A stretch of 64,000 nt of DNA. Source: Arsenophonus sp052401645. Its GTDB lineage: Bacteria > Pseudomonadota > Gammaproteobacteria > Enterobacterales > Enterobacteriaceae. The notes below the pieces were generated by a model. The model was not told the origin of the DNA. It saw only the letters and a program-made list of their open reading frames with translations, and made no database searches. The position numbers were made by a program, and so were the translations under genes. This document shows positions 10,917 to 21,344 of the stretch, piece after piece. Numbering within the stretch: position 1 is the stretch's first letter; every line of letters starts with the position of its first letter. Where the stretch lies: NCBI GenBank assembly GCA_052401645.1, contig CP198939.1, positions 930,001 through 994,000 on the forward strand, written 5' to 3'.

Positions 10917-11170
10917 ATGGAATATTTTTATGCTATTATCTATTATAGCTATTTATTTACCTTCCTGATATTTAACTTAAATGATAATCAATTAAATAAT
11001 ATTTAATTATTTAATTTCTAAAGCAAACAAATACTTTTCATATATTATAATATATTATTTCTAATCTTTTTTAATTAAATTAATACAATTTTTTTGCTAG
11101 ATCTTCTTTACTAAAGAATTAACTTTGTTATTAAATTTGAAGCATAATATTAATAATTAATAAATCAATT
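10917..11170 (+). pseudogene. lapA: Probable lapA (yciS) remnant
   Basis: LapA is a small inner-membrane protein encoded directly upstream of lapB in enterobacteria. From ATG 10917 the frame runs through a hydrophobic stretch and then LNDNQLN, followed by several stop codons with no frameshift needed. Set against E. coli LapA, LNDNQ falls on QNDQQ and later residues keep spacing: LFNF on FNYLLA, SKQILF on the turn before the second membrane helix. Identity per position is low and the call rests mostly on position just before the lapB wreck. At least four in-frame stops make it non-functional. The exact ends are not definable. Confidence 0.4.
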
Positions 11171-11237
11171 ATCTTATAAATAAAGATGAACATAGTACAG
11201 TATGAAATATCATTTTATGAATGAAAAGATGATATTT

Positions 11238-12448
11238 ATGTTAGAGCTGCTATTTCTGTTTATTTCATATTGCTTTTACTTATAGTAAAGTATATTTGAC
11301 ATAGAAATGTTTAATAATAAGATAAGCAGAAAATTCTCTTTATTTATATAATAAGTATAAAATAGGTTAAAATTTCTTATTATTTAATCAAAAAGTTAAA
11401 GAAGTTAATTTATTTTAGATATTCTAAAAGAAGATAGTTCAATATTTAAAACTGATTTGACATTCGGTAATTTTTTTTCAAAAAATGAGATTAAATGAAC
11501 TATTCACATCCATTAATACTTATTTAAAAGTAATTTATTATTATTTAAACAGAAACTATTATATGGATAATAGATTGGTTAAGATTATTTATCTTCTATA
11601 GTTTTATGATAGTGCGAGAGATATTTTTTTGAAATTCTTTAATAATAAATATTTTTATTTCAGTCCATTGAATCTTTGTTTTCTATTTATCAAGCAACTA
11701 ATAATTATTATAAAGCAATAGATATGCTGCTAAAGAATTAGTTAAAATTAGAAATGTGTACTTAAAAAGGAAATAGCGTATTTTTAATGTGAACATTGCG
11801 TTATTATAATTAAGTAGAAATGGATGATATTGAAGTTATATTTATTTTGATAGATAAAGCCGTTAATATACATAAAAACTATATTAGAGTTTTTATCATT
11901 AATGGACGTATTTATATTGTTTATGGTAATAATGAAAAATTAATTTCAACATTTACTAAATTTCTATCATGATAAAAATTTAGTAAATGATTCTTTATCA
12001 ATTATTCATTAAAATTATCAGCACTTTGTTAAATAGAATGAATGTAGATTTTATATTCAGTAATGTGTTTCAAGTGATTATGTAGAAATAGCTATGTTAT
12101 ACTTAGTTGAAATAATTAAAAAAAGAATTAGAAAAAGCTCAAATATTTATTTTATATAAATTATAACATTATTCAACAATGAGTTTATTTTATAAACTAA
12201 TTTATTATCATTTAGCAAATATGGAATAATGTAGAGTAAAAGAGAATTTGAAATTACTTCGTATAATATGTTTAGCGTATAAATTTGCTAAAAATCTGTT
12301 TATCTCATTGCTAAAAGATATGGTTTTACAACTTACTCTTTTATATTGATATTGTCCTTTATGTCGTTCTTTGGCTACTATCAAACCAATAAAAGGTTTT
12401 GATGATTACTACACTACTGACGACAGTATATTTTATGTTATATTTTAA
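11238..12448 (+). pseudogene. lapB: lapB (yciM) pseudogene
   Basis: LapB is an inner-membrane TPR protein with a rubredoxin-like C-terminal domain that works with FtsH to control LpxC turnover and so LPS amount. The wreck begins ATG at 11238 encoding MLELLFLF, the conserved N-terminus, then stops at TAG 11283-11285. Farther on, IYQATNNYYKAIDML (about 11684-11730) matches IYQATSEWQKAIDV, and HKNYIRVFIINGRIYI (about 11872-11919) matches the DKNSARVSIMMGRVFM TPR segment. Near the end GFTTYS, a one-base frameshift, then CPLCRSLATIKPIKGFD (12353-12406) match GFTAYT and CPSCRAWSTIKPIRGLD. One zinc-ligand Cys is replaced by Tyr and the preceding Trp codon has become TGA. Total length is close to the intact gene (389 codons), so decay is mainly by substitutions and small indels. 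The remnant ends 18 bases before pyrF. Confidence 0.9.
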
Positions 12449-12466
12449 AATTTGGAAGGTTAAAAG

Positions 12467-13204
12467 ATGATAATTTCAAAGAAAAGTAAGCAACCAATGA
12501 TAACTACTTCTCCTGTTATTGTTGCATTGGATTATTATGATTTAAATAAAACATTGTTTTTTATTGACAATATTAATCATCAAGATTGTCATCTAAAAGT
12601 TGGAATACAGATGTATACATTATATGGTCAGAAATTTATTCAAATTTTACATCAGCGAGGTTTTCAAGTTTTTTTAGATTTAAAATTTCATGATATTCCA
12701 AATACTGTTATGCAAGCTGTTAAAGTTGTTGCAGAAATTGGTGTTTGGATGGTTAATTTGCATGCTAGTGGCGGCACTAGGATGATGAATGCAGCAAAAA
12801 AAGCATTAATTGAATATGGTAAAGATGCTCCTATATTAATTGCAGTTACTGTATTAACAAATATGGAAGAATACGATTTAAAGCAGATTGGGATAAAGAA
12901 TAAACTTGTTGATCAAACATTGCGATTAGCAAAATTAGCTAAGAGATGCAATTTGGATGGTGTAGTATGTTCAGCACATGAAGTATCAATGATAAAATCA
13001 ATCTGTGGTAGTAATTTTTTATCAATAACACCTGGTATTCGTCCTTATGGAACTGAAATAGGTGATCAATCTAGAATTATGACACCTAAACAAGCTATTA
13101 ATGAAGATGCTGATTATATGGTTATAGGACGGCCTATTACTTGTAGTGCTGATCCGGTATCAAGTTTAGCTCAAATTAATCGTTCGATAGGATGGATTAA
13201 ATAA
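12467..13204 (+). CDS. pyrF: Orotidine 5'-phosphate decarboxylase (PyrF)
   Basis: 245 residues, the same length as E. coli PyrF. It decarboxylates OMP to UMP, the last step of de novo pyrimidine nucleotide synthesis, in the cytoplasm. The catalytic residues are in place: Lys44 (CHLKVG) and Asp71, Lys73 and Asp76 in LDLKFHDIPNT. The phosphate-binding ends TPGIRPYGTE and MVIGRPIT are also conserved. The start is ATG at 12467, with GGAAGG about eight bases before it; the Shine-Dalgarno sequence lies just after the stop of the lapB remnant, so translation was probably once coupled to lapB. The usual downstream partner yciH is not recognisable. No truncation. Confidence 0.97.
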   Translation: MIISKKSKQPMITTSPVIVALDYYDLNKTLFFIDNINHQDCHLKVGIQMYTLYGQKFIQILHQRGFQVFLDLKFHDIPNTVMQAVKVVAEIGVWMVNLHASGGTRMMNAAKKALIEYGKDAPILIAVTVLTNMEEYDLKQIGIKNKLVDQTLRLAKLAKRCNLDGVVCSAHEVSMIKSICGSNFLSITPGIRPYGTEIGDQSRIMTPKQAINEDADYMVIGRPITCSADPVSSLAQINRSIGWIK

Positions 13205-13547
13205 ATTATTTTTATTTAATTTAATCAATTATATAGTTGTAGAATAAAAGAAATTAGTAAATTTATTTTACTATAAGTAAATAATAATACTTTTATAAAA
13301 TGCGTATTATTAGAATAAAATATAAAAACAATTTTGTTATTAATTAAATTAAGTTTAAATGAAATAAATTAATTATACTTCTTTTGTTTAATTATAATGA
13401 TTTAATTGAAAGTACATTAATTAAATAAATAGATATTAAATATAGGAATCATAATATATAGATTATCAAATAATTTCAGATAGTTAATAAAACAGAACTC
13501 AAATATAATAAATTATTAATATATTTTATAAATAAAATAGATAATTT

Positions 13548-13583
13548 AACTAGTTTTATTCTAGTTTCTAGAACTAGTTTTTT
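13548..13583 (+). terminator. Possible intrinsic terminator downstream of pyrF
   Basis: Repeated CTAG-containing arms (AACTAG at 13548, ending in GAACTAG at 13571-13577) can fold in more than one register and are followed by six T residues (13578-13583). It lies about 340 bases after the pyrF stop, which is far, so it may belong to a lost downstream gene such as yciH. Confidence 0.35.
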
Positions 13584-14620
13584 ATAAAATTTTTTTAAAA
13601 AAAAGAATAATAAATATTATTTATATTTATTTTTAACTTAATTAAGTTATTTTTTTAGAAACAATTATATATTATATGTTAGTTATCTAACATGACTATT
13701 AATTATATTTTTAACGTATCATTGTTTAATATATTATCCAATTATGGAAATTAATTAAAATAATAAATATTAATATAAATAATTTTATAAACTTCTTATT
13801 TTATAATTTTATTAATCTAATATATAAAATATAAATTAACTTAAATAGTTAGTATTTAAATTGAAATTTTTAAAAAATTAATAATATAATAACTGAAATA
13901 ATAAAATTATTATTATTTATTTTTAATAATTTATTATCTATTTTATGTAAAATTTTTTATTAGTTGAATAATTAATTACATTTATATAAATTTATAAAAA
14001 AACCGTAACACTTTAATAATCAAAAGTAAGTCTTATTGTTTATTATACTATATTTTTATATATTAGTTGAAAGAAGCTATTAAACTAAATATGATTTCAT
14101 AATTTTTTATTAAAAAATACTAGCCTATCTTCGATAAATTTCGGTTATTATTTATAATAAAATTATTATTTTTCTCTTATATGAAATTTTAGAAAATATA
14201 TGTTTAAGTAAATATTATCTCTATATTATATAGATAAATAATTATTTTTATTTAATAATTAATATTTTGCTATTAAAGTTTTATATTTTATTTAAAAACA
14301 TCTTATTATTTGTTATTTATAATAGTTTTTAACAAAAAAATGATTAATTATATACGTATGCTTATATACTGAAAATGTTTAAAATATTACATCAACATTA
14401 AACTAAAACTAAAATTAGTATTTTATCATTGTTTTAATATTTGGATAAAACTTTGAAATGATTTGTTATATATTCCTAATAAGTTAAATTGATTACTGAT
14501 ATATATCAGTAATATACATAGTAAATATTTAATAGTTAATAGTATTTCTACACTGTATCTGATTGAATTTTATTCAATAAAAGTAATAAAATTATTAATT
14601 TAAAGTTTATTTATTTTGAA

Positions 14621-14673
14621 ATATAAGGTAAATTAAAAATTTTAGTTTTTAATTTACCTTATATTTTTTATTT
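14621..14673 (+). terminator. Strong hairpin with T-rich tail, no gene nearby
   Basis: Arms 14621-14639 and 14646-14664 are perfect reverse complements (19 bp, including AAGGTAAA / TTTACCTT) with a 6-base loop, followed by TTTTTTATTTT. It has the form of an intrinsic terminator on the plus strand. No gene is recognisable for more than 1.4 kb upstream. Confidence 0.5.
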
Positions 14674-15816
14674 TATATTTATTTTTATAAATAATTTTTA
14701 TCACAATTAGATAATAAATAATTTAATATTTTTTCTTACTATATTAATAATTCTATTTTTATTTAGTATCGAATGATATCTAGGATGTTTTTAAAATAAA
14801 AATATTAATTAAGTTATTAATTTTAATATTTTGATATACTTTTATTATATAATTATATTATTACTTACTATTTATTTTATGATTACTAACTATTTTATAG
14901 TTCTGATCAACATAATAATATTATTATATATTCTCTAATTTATTTTTTATTAAACTAAACAGTAGTTGAAAAAAATGAATATTTTAAGTAATTTACTTAT
15001 CTTATTTAATATAAAATTGATGAACTAAAATAAATTAACATATCATTAATTAATTAATATTCAAAAAGTAATAAAATAAATCATCGTATAATTTTATCTA
15101 TATTATATTATCAAAATAATTGAAGATAAATAAAATAATTCGTATATATTAATAATATATATTAATTAATACCAAACTAATTATTATTTATATATAAAAA
15201 ATATTTTTCGATAATGATAATAAAAGATATAATTATTAATTTATTAACATTTATTTATATAAAGTAAATTATTTATATCTTAACTGACTATATTATTAAA
15301 TTTAAATAGATATTCAGGAAGAGTAAAATTATAATTTTTATTATATTTATTCTTCAAAAAAAACATAATTATATATTCATAACAATTAGATATTAAATTG
15401 ACATTAATTTAACACTATATTATCTATTTAATAATAAAGTATTAATCGTAATTAGATTGATATATTAAATTATTTATATTTTAAATTACATATAAATTTT
15501 TTAAATTAATAATTGTAAATTATTATTATTACATAATCATCCTATATTAAATTATAAGAAAATTATTATGTTATAAACAATAATAAAGTATTTCCTTAAT
15601 ATTAAATAAATTTAGTTTTTTGTTTGATATATATATAAATTTTATTATTGTTATTTCTTTTTATGTATATTTTGTAAATTAAGTAAAAGATAGTTTAATA
15701 ATCATTACTTCAATAACTTTAAGATTTTTTTATTTGTTTTATTAGTTATTATAATTAAATCAGGATAAATTATTTTTTATTTTGAGTTATTAAAATAAAA
15801 AGTTTTTATTTTGTTA

Positions 15817-15850
15817 TTATCAAATAAATATTTTTATATTTATTTGATAA
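15817..15850. repeat. Perfect 15 bp hairpin with TTTT loop
   Basis: Arms 15817-15831 (TTATCAAATAAATAT) and 15836-15850 are exact reverse complements. No gene and no T-tract is adjacent. Confidence 0.65.
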
Positions 15851-17002
15851 CAGATTTAAGTATAAATATTTGCATATTTTAAGATTTAAAATATTATATT
15901 TTTAATATATATAACTTATATAGTATATATAATATTTATATAGCTACTAAATAATCGATTATATATTTTGTAATGATGATCTAAAATGAAAAACTATATA
16001 TACTCGATTAATTTTATTATATTAATATATTAGATATTTTAAAAATAATAAATCTATTTTATTGAATTACATAAATTATTTCTTATTTCAAAGAAAAAAT
16101 AAATCCTTTTAAAATTAAATAAAAATAAATAATAGAACTTATTAAATTTAAAATAAAATAAAAATAATATTCAAAAATATGGATAAATGGAATTTTTATT
16201 TATAAAATACAAAATAGTTTATAAATTGATGTAATTAAATAGTTATAAATTATATGAAGATCTACGCTCAGTTAATAATTAATAAAAATACGATATTTAT
16301 TACTTTAATATAGAAAAATAATTTAATATTTAAAATATAGATATAAATATATTTTAATCAAAATTAACTAATGATATAAAAATCTTAATTTTAAGAAATA
16401 TTTTTAGTACAAATAATTAATTGTTAAGAAAATTAAAATCGATGATATATAATATAATTAAATTAATATAAATATATTTTTATTTGTGATAAAATTTATA
16501 TATTTTAGATTATTAAAATAAGAATTAAAAATTAAAATAATATAAAATATAGTTTTTCCTATAAAATATAAATAATATTAATTATAATAGTAAAAAATTT
16601 ATATTTAAGTTATTAATATAATAATATCTATTACTTATAAGGAAAGTTTAAATATTTAATAATGTAAAACTAATAAGTAAATATAAAAATAAATTAATAA
16701 TTATTAATTAAGATTTGATTTATTAAAAATAGTTATAAAAGAATAAGATTCTAGAGAAATAATTCGATTATTATCAAATAAGATTAAAAATTAAATTAAA
16801 ATTAATTAATTAACTATCATTTATTTAGTATTATTAAATATTCTAACTATAGAACTATTTTAAAATTAATGAAAATCTCTAGAGAGAATATTAAATATTT
16901 ATTTAAAAGAATAATAGATATTTTATTTAGTCAATATTAATAATTTTAATTTTTATATAAATTTAAATTTTATATTTTAAAGTGGATTAAAATAATGTTA
17001 AA

Positions 17003-17030
17003 ATTTATAATCTCTATAGAGATTATAAAT
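17003..17030. repeat. Perfect 28 bp palindrome
   Basis: The core ATCTCTATAGAGAT (17009-17022) is flanked by complementary ATTTATA arms. It lies about 415 bases past the 3' end of nth. A two-fold symmetric operator is possible, but no promoter or gene supports that. Confidence 0.6.
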
Positions 17031-17446
17031 GAAAATATTTACAGAAACACCATACTTTGATAAGTTTTTGTTTATTAATTTATAATTAATTCATTAATCG
17101 ATATTACTAAATATTATGAGGTTTCTAGTTAAATATTTAGTATTTTGATTATCTTAATTCTTTAATATAAAATTAAAGAATATTAATTAAATATCTACGT
17201 ATATTTCTTCTTTTTAATATAAGATATTTTAAGATTTAATTATTTTTAATTTTATTACTAGATAATAAAATTATTTAAAATAAGATATTCTTATTTTAAA
17301 TAATTAAATTTTAAATTTAAGGATAATTAATTCAAATATAAATTATATCATTAATAATAATAAAAATGTTTTTACATATTAACCATAAAATAAGATATCA
17401 AAAGTTAATCTTAACATACTATATCTTAAATATAAAATATTATTTG

Positions 17447-18070
17447 TCATTTATCTTTAAATTCACATAAATCTTCAATAATACAGGATTTGCAGCGTGG
17501 TTTTCTTGCGATACATGTATAACGACCATGCATTATAAACCAATGATGACAATTTAGCTTAAATTCAATAGGTACTGTTTTAAATAATTTTTGTTCAACT
17601 TCTATAACATTATTACCTGTTGAAAATTTTGTGCGATTACAAACACGGAAAACATGTGTATCAACAGCAATTGTTGGCCAACCAAATGCTAAATTTAATA
17701 TTACACTTGCAGTTTTACGACCAATACCTGGTAATGATTCCAAGAGCTCACGCTTTTCAGGAACCTTACTGTTATATTTATCAATTAATATCTGACAAGT
17801 TTTAATAATATTTTTAGATTTTATATTGAATAAACCAATTATTTTTATATAACTTTTTATTTCATTGATACCAATAGCTAATATTTTTTCAGGTGTATTA
17901 GCAACTTTATAAAGTTTTGTTATTACTCTATTAACAGTAAGATCATTCGCTTGAGCTGAAAGCAATACATAAATAAGTAATTCAAAAGGTGAATTAAAAA
18001 CAAGTTTAGATATTATTGAATTATTTTCACGTAAACGAGTTAAGATGGCTATCCGTTTTTGTTTATTCAT
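17447..18070 (-). CDS. nth: Endonuclease III (Nth), base-excision repair DNA glycosylase/AP lyase
   Basis: 207 residues (E. coli 211), complete. It removes oxidised pyrimidines from DNA and nicks the abasic site. The helix-hairpin-helix LPGIGRKTA carries the catalytic Lys119, followed by Asp137 in VDTHVFRVCNRT; these match Lys120 and Asp138 of E. coli. The C-terminal [4Fe-4S] ligands are Cys186, Cys193, Cys196 and Cys202 (C-x6-C-x2-C-x5-C). The start is ATG at 18070 with a weak AGAGAAAG upstream. In E. coli nth is the last gene of rsxABCDGE-nth; the same strand and direction are kept, but about 1.5 kb of erased sequence now separates it from rsxC, so it must have its own promoter or be read through that stretch. 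Keeping a repair glycosylase is notable in such a reduced region. Confidence 0.97.
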   Translation of the reverse strand: MNKQKRIAILTRLRENNSIISKLVFNSPFELLIYVLLSAQANDLTVNRVITKLYKVANTPEKILAIGINEIKSYIKIIGLFNIKSKNIIKTCQILIDKYNSKVPEKRELLESLPGIGRKTASVILNLAFGWPTIAVDTHVFRVCNRTKFSTGNNVIEVEQKLFKTVPIEFKLNCHHWFIMHGRYTCIARKPRCKSCIIEDLCEFKDK

Positions 18071-19565
18071 ATATTTTACTTTCTCTTGTTAATGTCTCTT
18101 TAATTAAATTATTTCTTTTCAAGGAAATATATTTATTTTAAACTAAATACATTATTATTTTTTACTATTATATTTTTATTTTTTATCTAAATATTTATTT
18201 TATAATATTAAATCCAATTAAAAAAAATCAGAATGAACTATTATAATATTAATAACAAAAGAAAGAATTAAAATAAATAACTTAAATAAATAATATTTAT
18301 ATTTTCATTCGAATGAAAATAAATTTACATTATAAAATATTCTCTTATTAGTTTTTACCTAAAATTTATCATATTATATCTTAAAATTATATTATAATAC
18401 TAATAGTTTTCTTATTAATAAATTTATAAATTTATTAGTTATATAAATTATCTTTTATAATATAATATTCAATTAACTGAACAATAATATAATTAAAAAA
18501 GAACAATGATTAAGAAAAGAATATAAATATCTATATAATCATCAATTATATAGATAATATAGTTTTTATTAAAAATAAATAAAGTTATAATAAAATATAA
18601 TAGAAGTATATAATATTATATTTTTTATTTATAAAATTTCTTTATAAAATTATTTTTAATTTAAATTGATATAATAATTAATTAAATTTTTTTATTTTTT
18701 AATATATATTAATAAATATAATTTAGTTTTGTTCAAAAATTTGAAGTTAAATTTTATTAAATAAATAATGATAAACATCAAGTAGTAAGATAAAAAAAGC
18801 TTAAAGATAATTTCTACATACTTATAGTTATAAACACAATAATATTTATTATAAGATATCAATTAAATATTACTACTAATATTAATTAGTAGTAGTGAAA
18901 TACGATAGTATTTTTTTTAAAACTATCAATTTATTATTTTTTGATTAAAACATTAAAATAAAATATCTAAAATTAATTTTTTTATTACTTTTATTATAAC
19001 AATCATTTTTAATAATAATTGTTTCTAAAATAATTAAAATATTGATATTAATAGATTATTAATTTTAATAATAGTTGATAACTAGTAATTTTAATATTAA
19101 ATAAAACAATAATAATATAATATAAATTATATTTATAAAATTATAAATTATTTTAATAATTTATTAAAATAATTTATAATTAATATGAAAAACACAGTAT
19201 TTAAAACTATAATTGAATGTTAATAATTTGATACAATACTAATAGCTTAATTAATAATAACGTTTACTGAAATAAAATTATTTTTTAAATAGATAACAAT
19301 TGATAATTCTAAAACTAGAACTTTTAATTAATAAAAATTATTATAATTAATTATTAAAATTATATAAATTATTTTTATCGCATTCTTAAAAGATAAAATA
19401 TAGAAATTAAATGATACCAAAATAATATAGTAATAAAAATCTAAAATATAAATTTATTAGTATTTTGTTTTTATAAAAAATAATGAATTTTATAATTTTA
19501 TTAAACTAATTCAAAGAATATTAAATATTTGAATAGAAATTTTATTTATAAATTCATTCATTGTT
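18071..19565. other. Erased interval where rsxD, rsxG and rsxE belong
   Basis: About 1.5 kb between rsxC and nth. In E. coli rsxD, rsxG and rsxE (together more than 2 kb) lie here. I recognise none of them, so they have been both mutated beyond recognition and shortened by deletion. A 22 bp perfect palindrome at 18300-18321 is the only structure I see. Confidence 0.75.
18300..18321. repeat. Perfect 22 bp palindrome
   Basis: Centred on TTCGAA, with arms TATTTTCATTC and its reverse complement. It lies about 230 bases upstream of the nth start (minus strand), so a regulatory role for nth is conceivable but unsupported. Confidence 0.5.
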
Positions 19566-21128
19566 TTAGTTATTATTTATTTTACTTTTTGCATTACGTT
19601 TTTCTTTAACACGTGAAATAGCAGCAGCAACATAAACTTTTCGCAAATTAGCTTCTTCTTCTTTTATTGTTTTTTTTATTTCAATTATCTCTGATTTATC
19701 TTCTATCGATTTTTTATCAATTTCAATAATTTGTACTTTATCTTTTTTAGATTTAGAATCTTCAATAGTGATCATATCATTAAATGGATTAATTTTATGA
19801 TTCTTATTTTGTTTTTTTTCTGAATTAATTTCAATTAATTCGATACTAATTGTTGATTTATTTTTAGTCTCTATCTCAAAGTCATCTTTATTGATATGAT
19901 TTTGTTGACTTAGATTTTTTTCTTTTTCAATTCGAGTTTTTTTAGCCTCAAATCGATTTTTAGCATCATAAGTACGTTTTTTTTCATTAAAAATTGCTTT
20001 AATTTCAGCTTTTTCTTGACGGTAATATTTTACAAGTGGAATGTTACTCGGGCAAACATGAACACAAGCACCGCATTCTATACAATTGAATAAATTATAT
20101 TTTTCTGCTTTTTCATGGTCATGTCCCTTACTAAACCAATAAAGCTGTTTCGGTAATAAATTAGCTGGGCAAACTTGAATACAATTATCACAACAAATAC
20201 AAGTTTTTTCAATATTATATTTATCTATTTTTGTTAATTCAGATATAAGAATACAATTACTGATTTTAACAATTGGAGTTGTTAAATCTGGTAAAATAAA
20301 TCCATTTAATGGTCCATCAGTGATAGTTATTTGTTTTGATTTCAGTATTATCCCGACTTTTTGTAATAGAAAGTTTATAGGAGTACCAAAACGAACCCAA
20401 TAGTTAACAGGTTTTTTTATTGCATTTCCTGTTAATGTAATTACTCTTTCAATTAATGGCTCTCCATCAATAATAGCTCGTTTAATAGCATATGCAGTAC
20501 TAATATTTTCTATCAATATACCAATAAAAGAAGGATGGACATCATTTGGTATTTCATTACCTGTTAATATTTTAATTAATTGTTTAATTCCTCCTAAAAA
20601 ATATTTTGTTGGGATTACTCTTAATTTAATTAAAGATTTTTGATTTAAATTTAAAAGTGATTTTTTTATAGCTATAATTGCTTCTTGCTTATTATCTTCA
20701 ATAGTAATTAAAACTTCTTTTGGTTTTAATATATGTACGAGTATTAATATACCTTCAATTATTTCATTAGAATGATTCTGTATTAATAATTCATTAGCTG
20801 TTATATAAGGTTCATATTCTATAGCATTAATAATTAAAGTATTAATTATTTTTTTACTATTTTTCAATTTTGTTAAATCAAAAGAATCTTCATTATATAA
20901 TGCTTTTATACCAGATTGTTTAATATGAGATATTAAAGTTTTATTAGAATATTTTAAATAATTATGCAAAGGTTTTTTTTTATACCATTGATCTTTATTA
21001 TCTGGTTTTAACTTAATATAAACATCTTTTAGATTAGAAGAATACGCAGTTACATGTGTCATTATAGAAGTAATAATTCCAGATGTAGTTGCATGTACAG
21101 GTATATTAGAATTACGACCTTTAGTCAA
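19566..21128 (-). CDS. rsxC: RsxC (RnfC-like) electron-transport subunit, damaged
   Basis: RsxC is the peripheral subunit of the Rsx/Rnf complex, which moves electrons between NAD(H) and ferredoxin-like RsxB and in E. coli keeps SoxR reduced. The open frame begins at a TTG at 21128 (520 codons), but homology continues upstream in the same open frame to a TAA at 21345-21347: RLPLANELNIPIQQYI and KPGEYVLKGQTLTKG match the RsxC N-terminus. No ATG, GTG or TTG exists in that extension. Retained parts: SGxxT domain near the start, IPTKYFLGGIKQL, DGEPLIERVITLTG, two [4Fe-4S] motifs CICCDNCIQVCP and CIECGACVHVCP, and a charged coiled tail shorter than the alanine-rich repeats of E. coli (740 residues). 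The glycine-rich loop GLGGAGFPT, expected before TLIINA, is replaced by ALYNEDSFD. Without rsxA, D, G and E nearby, function in electron transfer is doubtful; it may be a pseudogene in the making. Confidence 0.85.
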   Translation of the reverse strand: MTKGRNSNIPVHATTSGIITSIMTHVTAYSSNLKDVYIKLKPDNKDQWYKKKPLHNYLKYSNKTLISHIKQSGIKALYNEDSFDLTKLKNSKKIINTLIINAIEYEPYITANELLIQNHSNEIIEGILILVHILKPKEVLITIEDNKQEAIIAIKKSLLNLNQKSLIKLRVIPTKYFLGGIKQLIKILTGNEIPNDVHPSFIGILIENISTAYAIKRAIIDGEPLIERVITLTGNAIKKPVNYWVRFGTPINFLLQKVGIILKSKQITITDGPLNGFILPDLTTPIVKISNCILISELTKIDKYNIEKTCICCDNCIQVCPANLLPKQLYWFSKGHDHEKAEKYNLFNCIECGACVHVCPSNIPLVKYYRQEKAEIKAIFNEKKRTYDAKNRFEAKKTRIEKEKNLSQQNHINKDDFEIETKNKSTISIELIEINSEKKQNKNHKINPFNDMITIEDSKSKKDKVQIIEIDKKSIEDKSEIIEIKKTIKEEEANLRKVYVAAAISRVKEKRNAKSKINNN

Positions 21129-21344
21129 TGTTTGTCCCTTTAAAACATATTCACCTGGTTTAACAATAATATCATCTATTGAGTCAATATATTGTTGAAT
21201 AGGAATATTTAACTCATTAGCTAATGGAAGTCTTGATAAACAAACTTTGTTTGGATTCTTTTTTATTCTAGAATGGTATATATAATTGAAAAAAGTGATT
21301 TTTTTTTTATTGAATTTATTTTTTTTAAGAAATTGAATATCTTT
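21129..21344 (-). other. rsxC: 5' part of the rsxC frame without a standard start codon
   Basis: These 72 codons are in frame with rsxC and free of stops, bounded upstream by TAA (21345-21347). Their translation matches the conserved RsxC N-terminus, including ITFFNYIYH against the E. coli IWDFNGGIH. Only ATT, ATA or ATC codons are available as starts (for example ATT 21336-21338, which would give about 590 residues). The segment overlaps the last 82 bases of the rsxB frame and contains a run of ten A residues on the coding strand (21299-21308); one extra A there would fuse the rsxB frame to rsxC. Confidence 0.7.

Larger units (their letters stand above)
13205..17446. other. Gene desert between pyrF and nth
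   Basis: About 4.2 kb without an open frame of 60 codons. yciH, expected after pyrF, cannot be recognised. Structured sites are a terminator-like repeat at 13548-13583, a perfect 19 bp hairpin followed by T-rich sequence at 14621-14673, a 15 bp hairpin at 15817-15850 and a 28 bp palindrome at 17003-17030. Confidence 0.8.

Noticed and set aside
17620..17805. Plus-strand open frame inside nth
   Set aside because: Opposite-strand shadow of the conserved endonuclease III.
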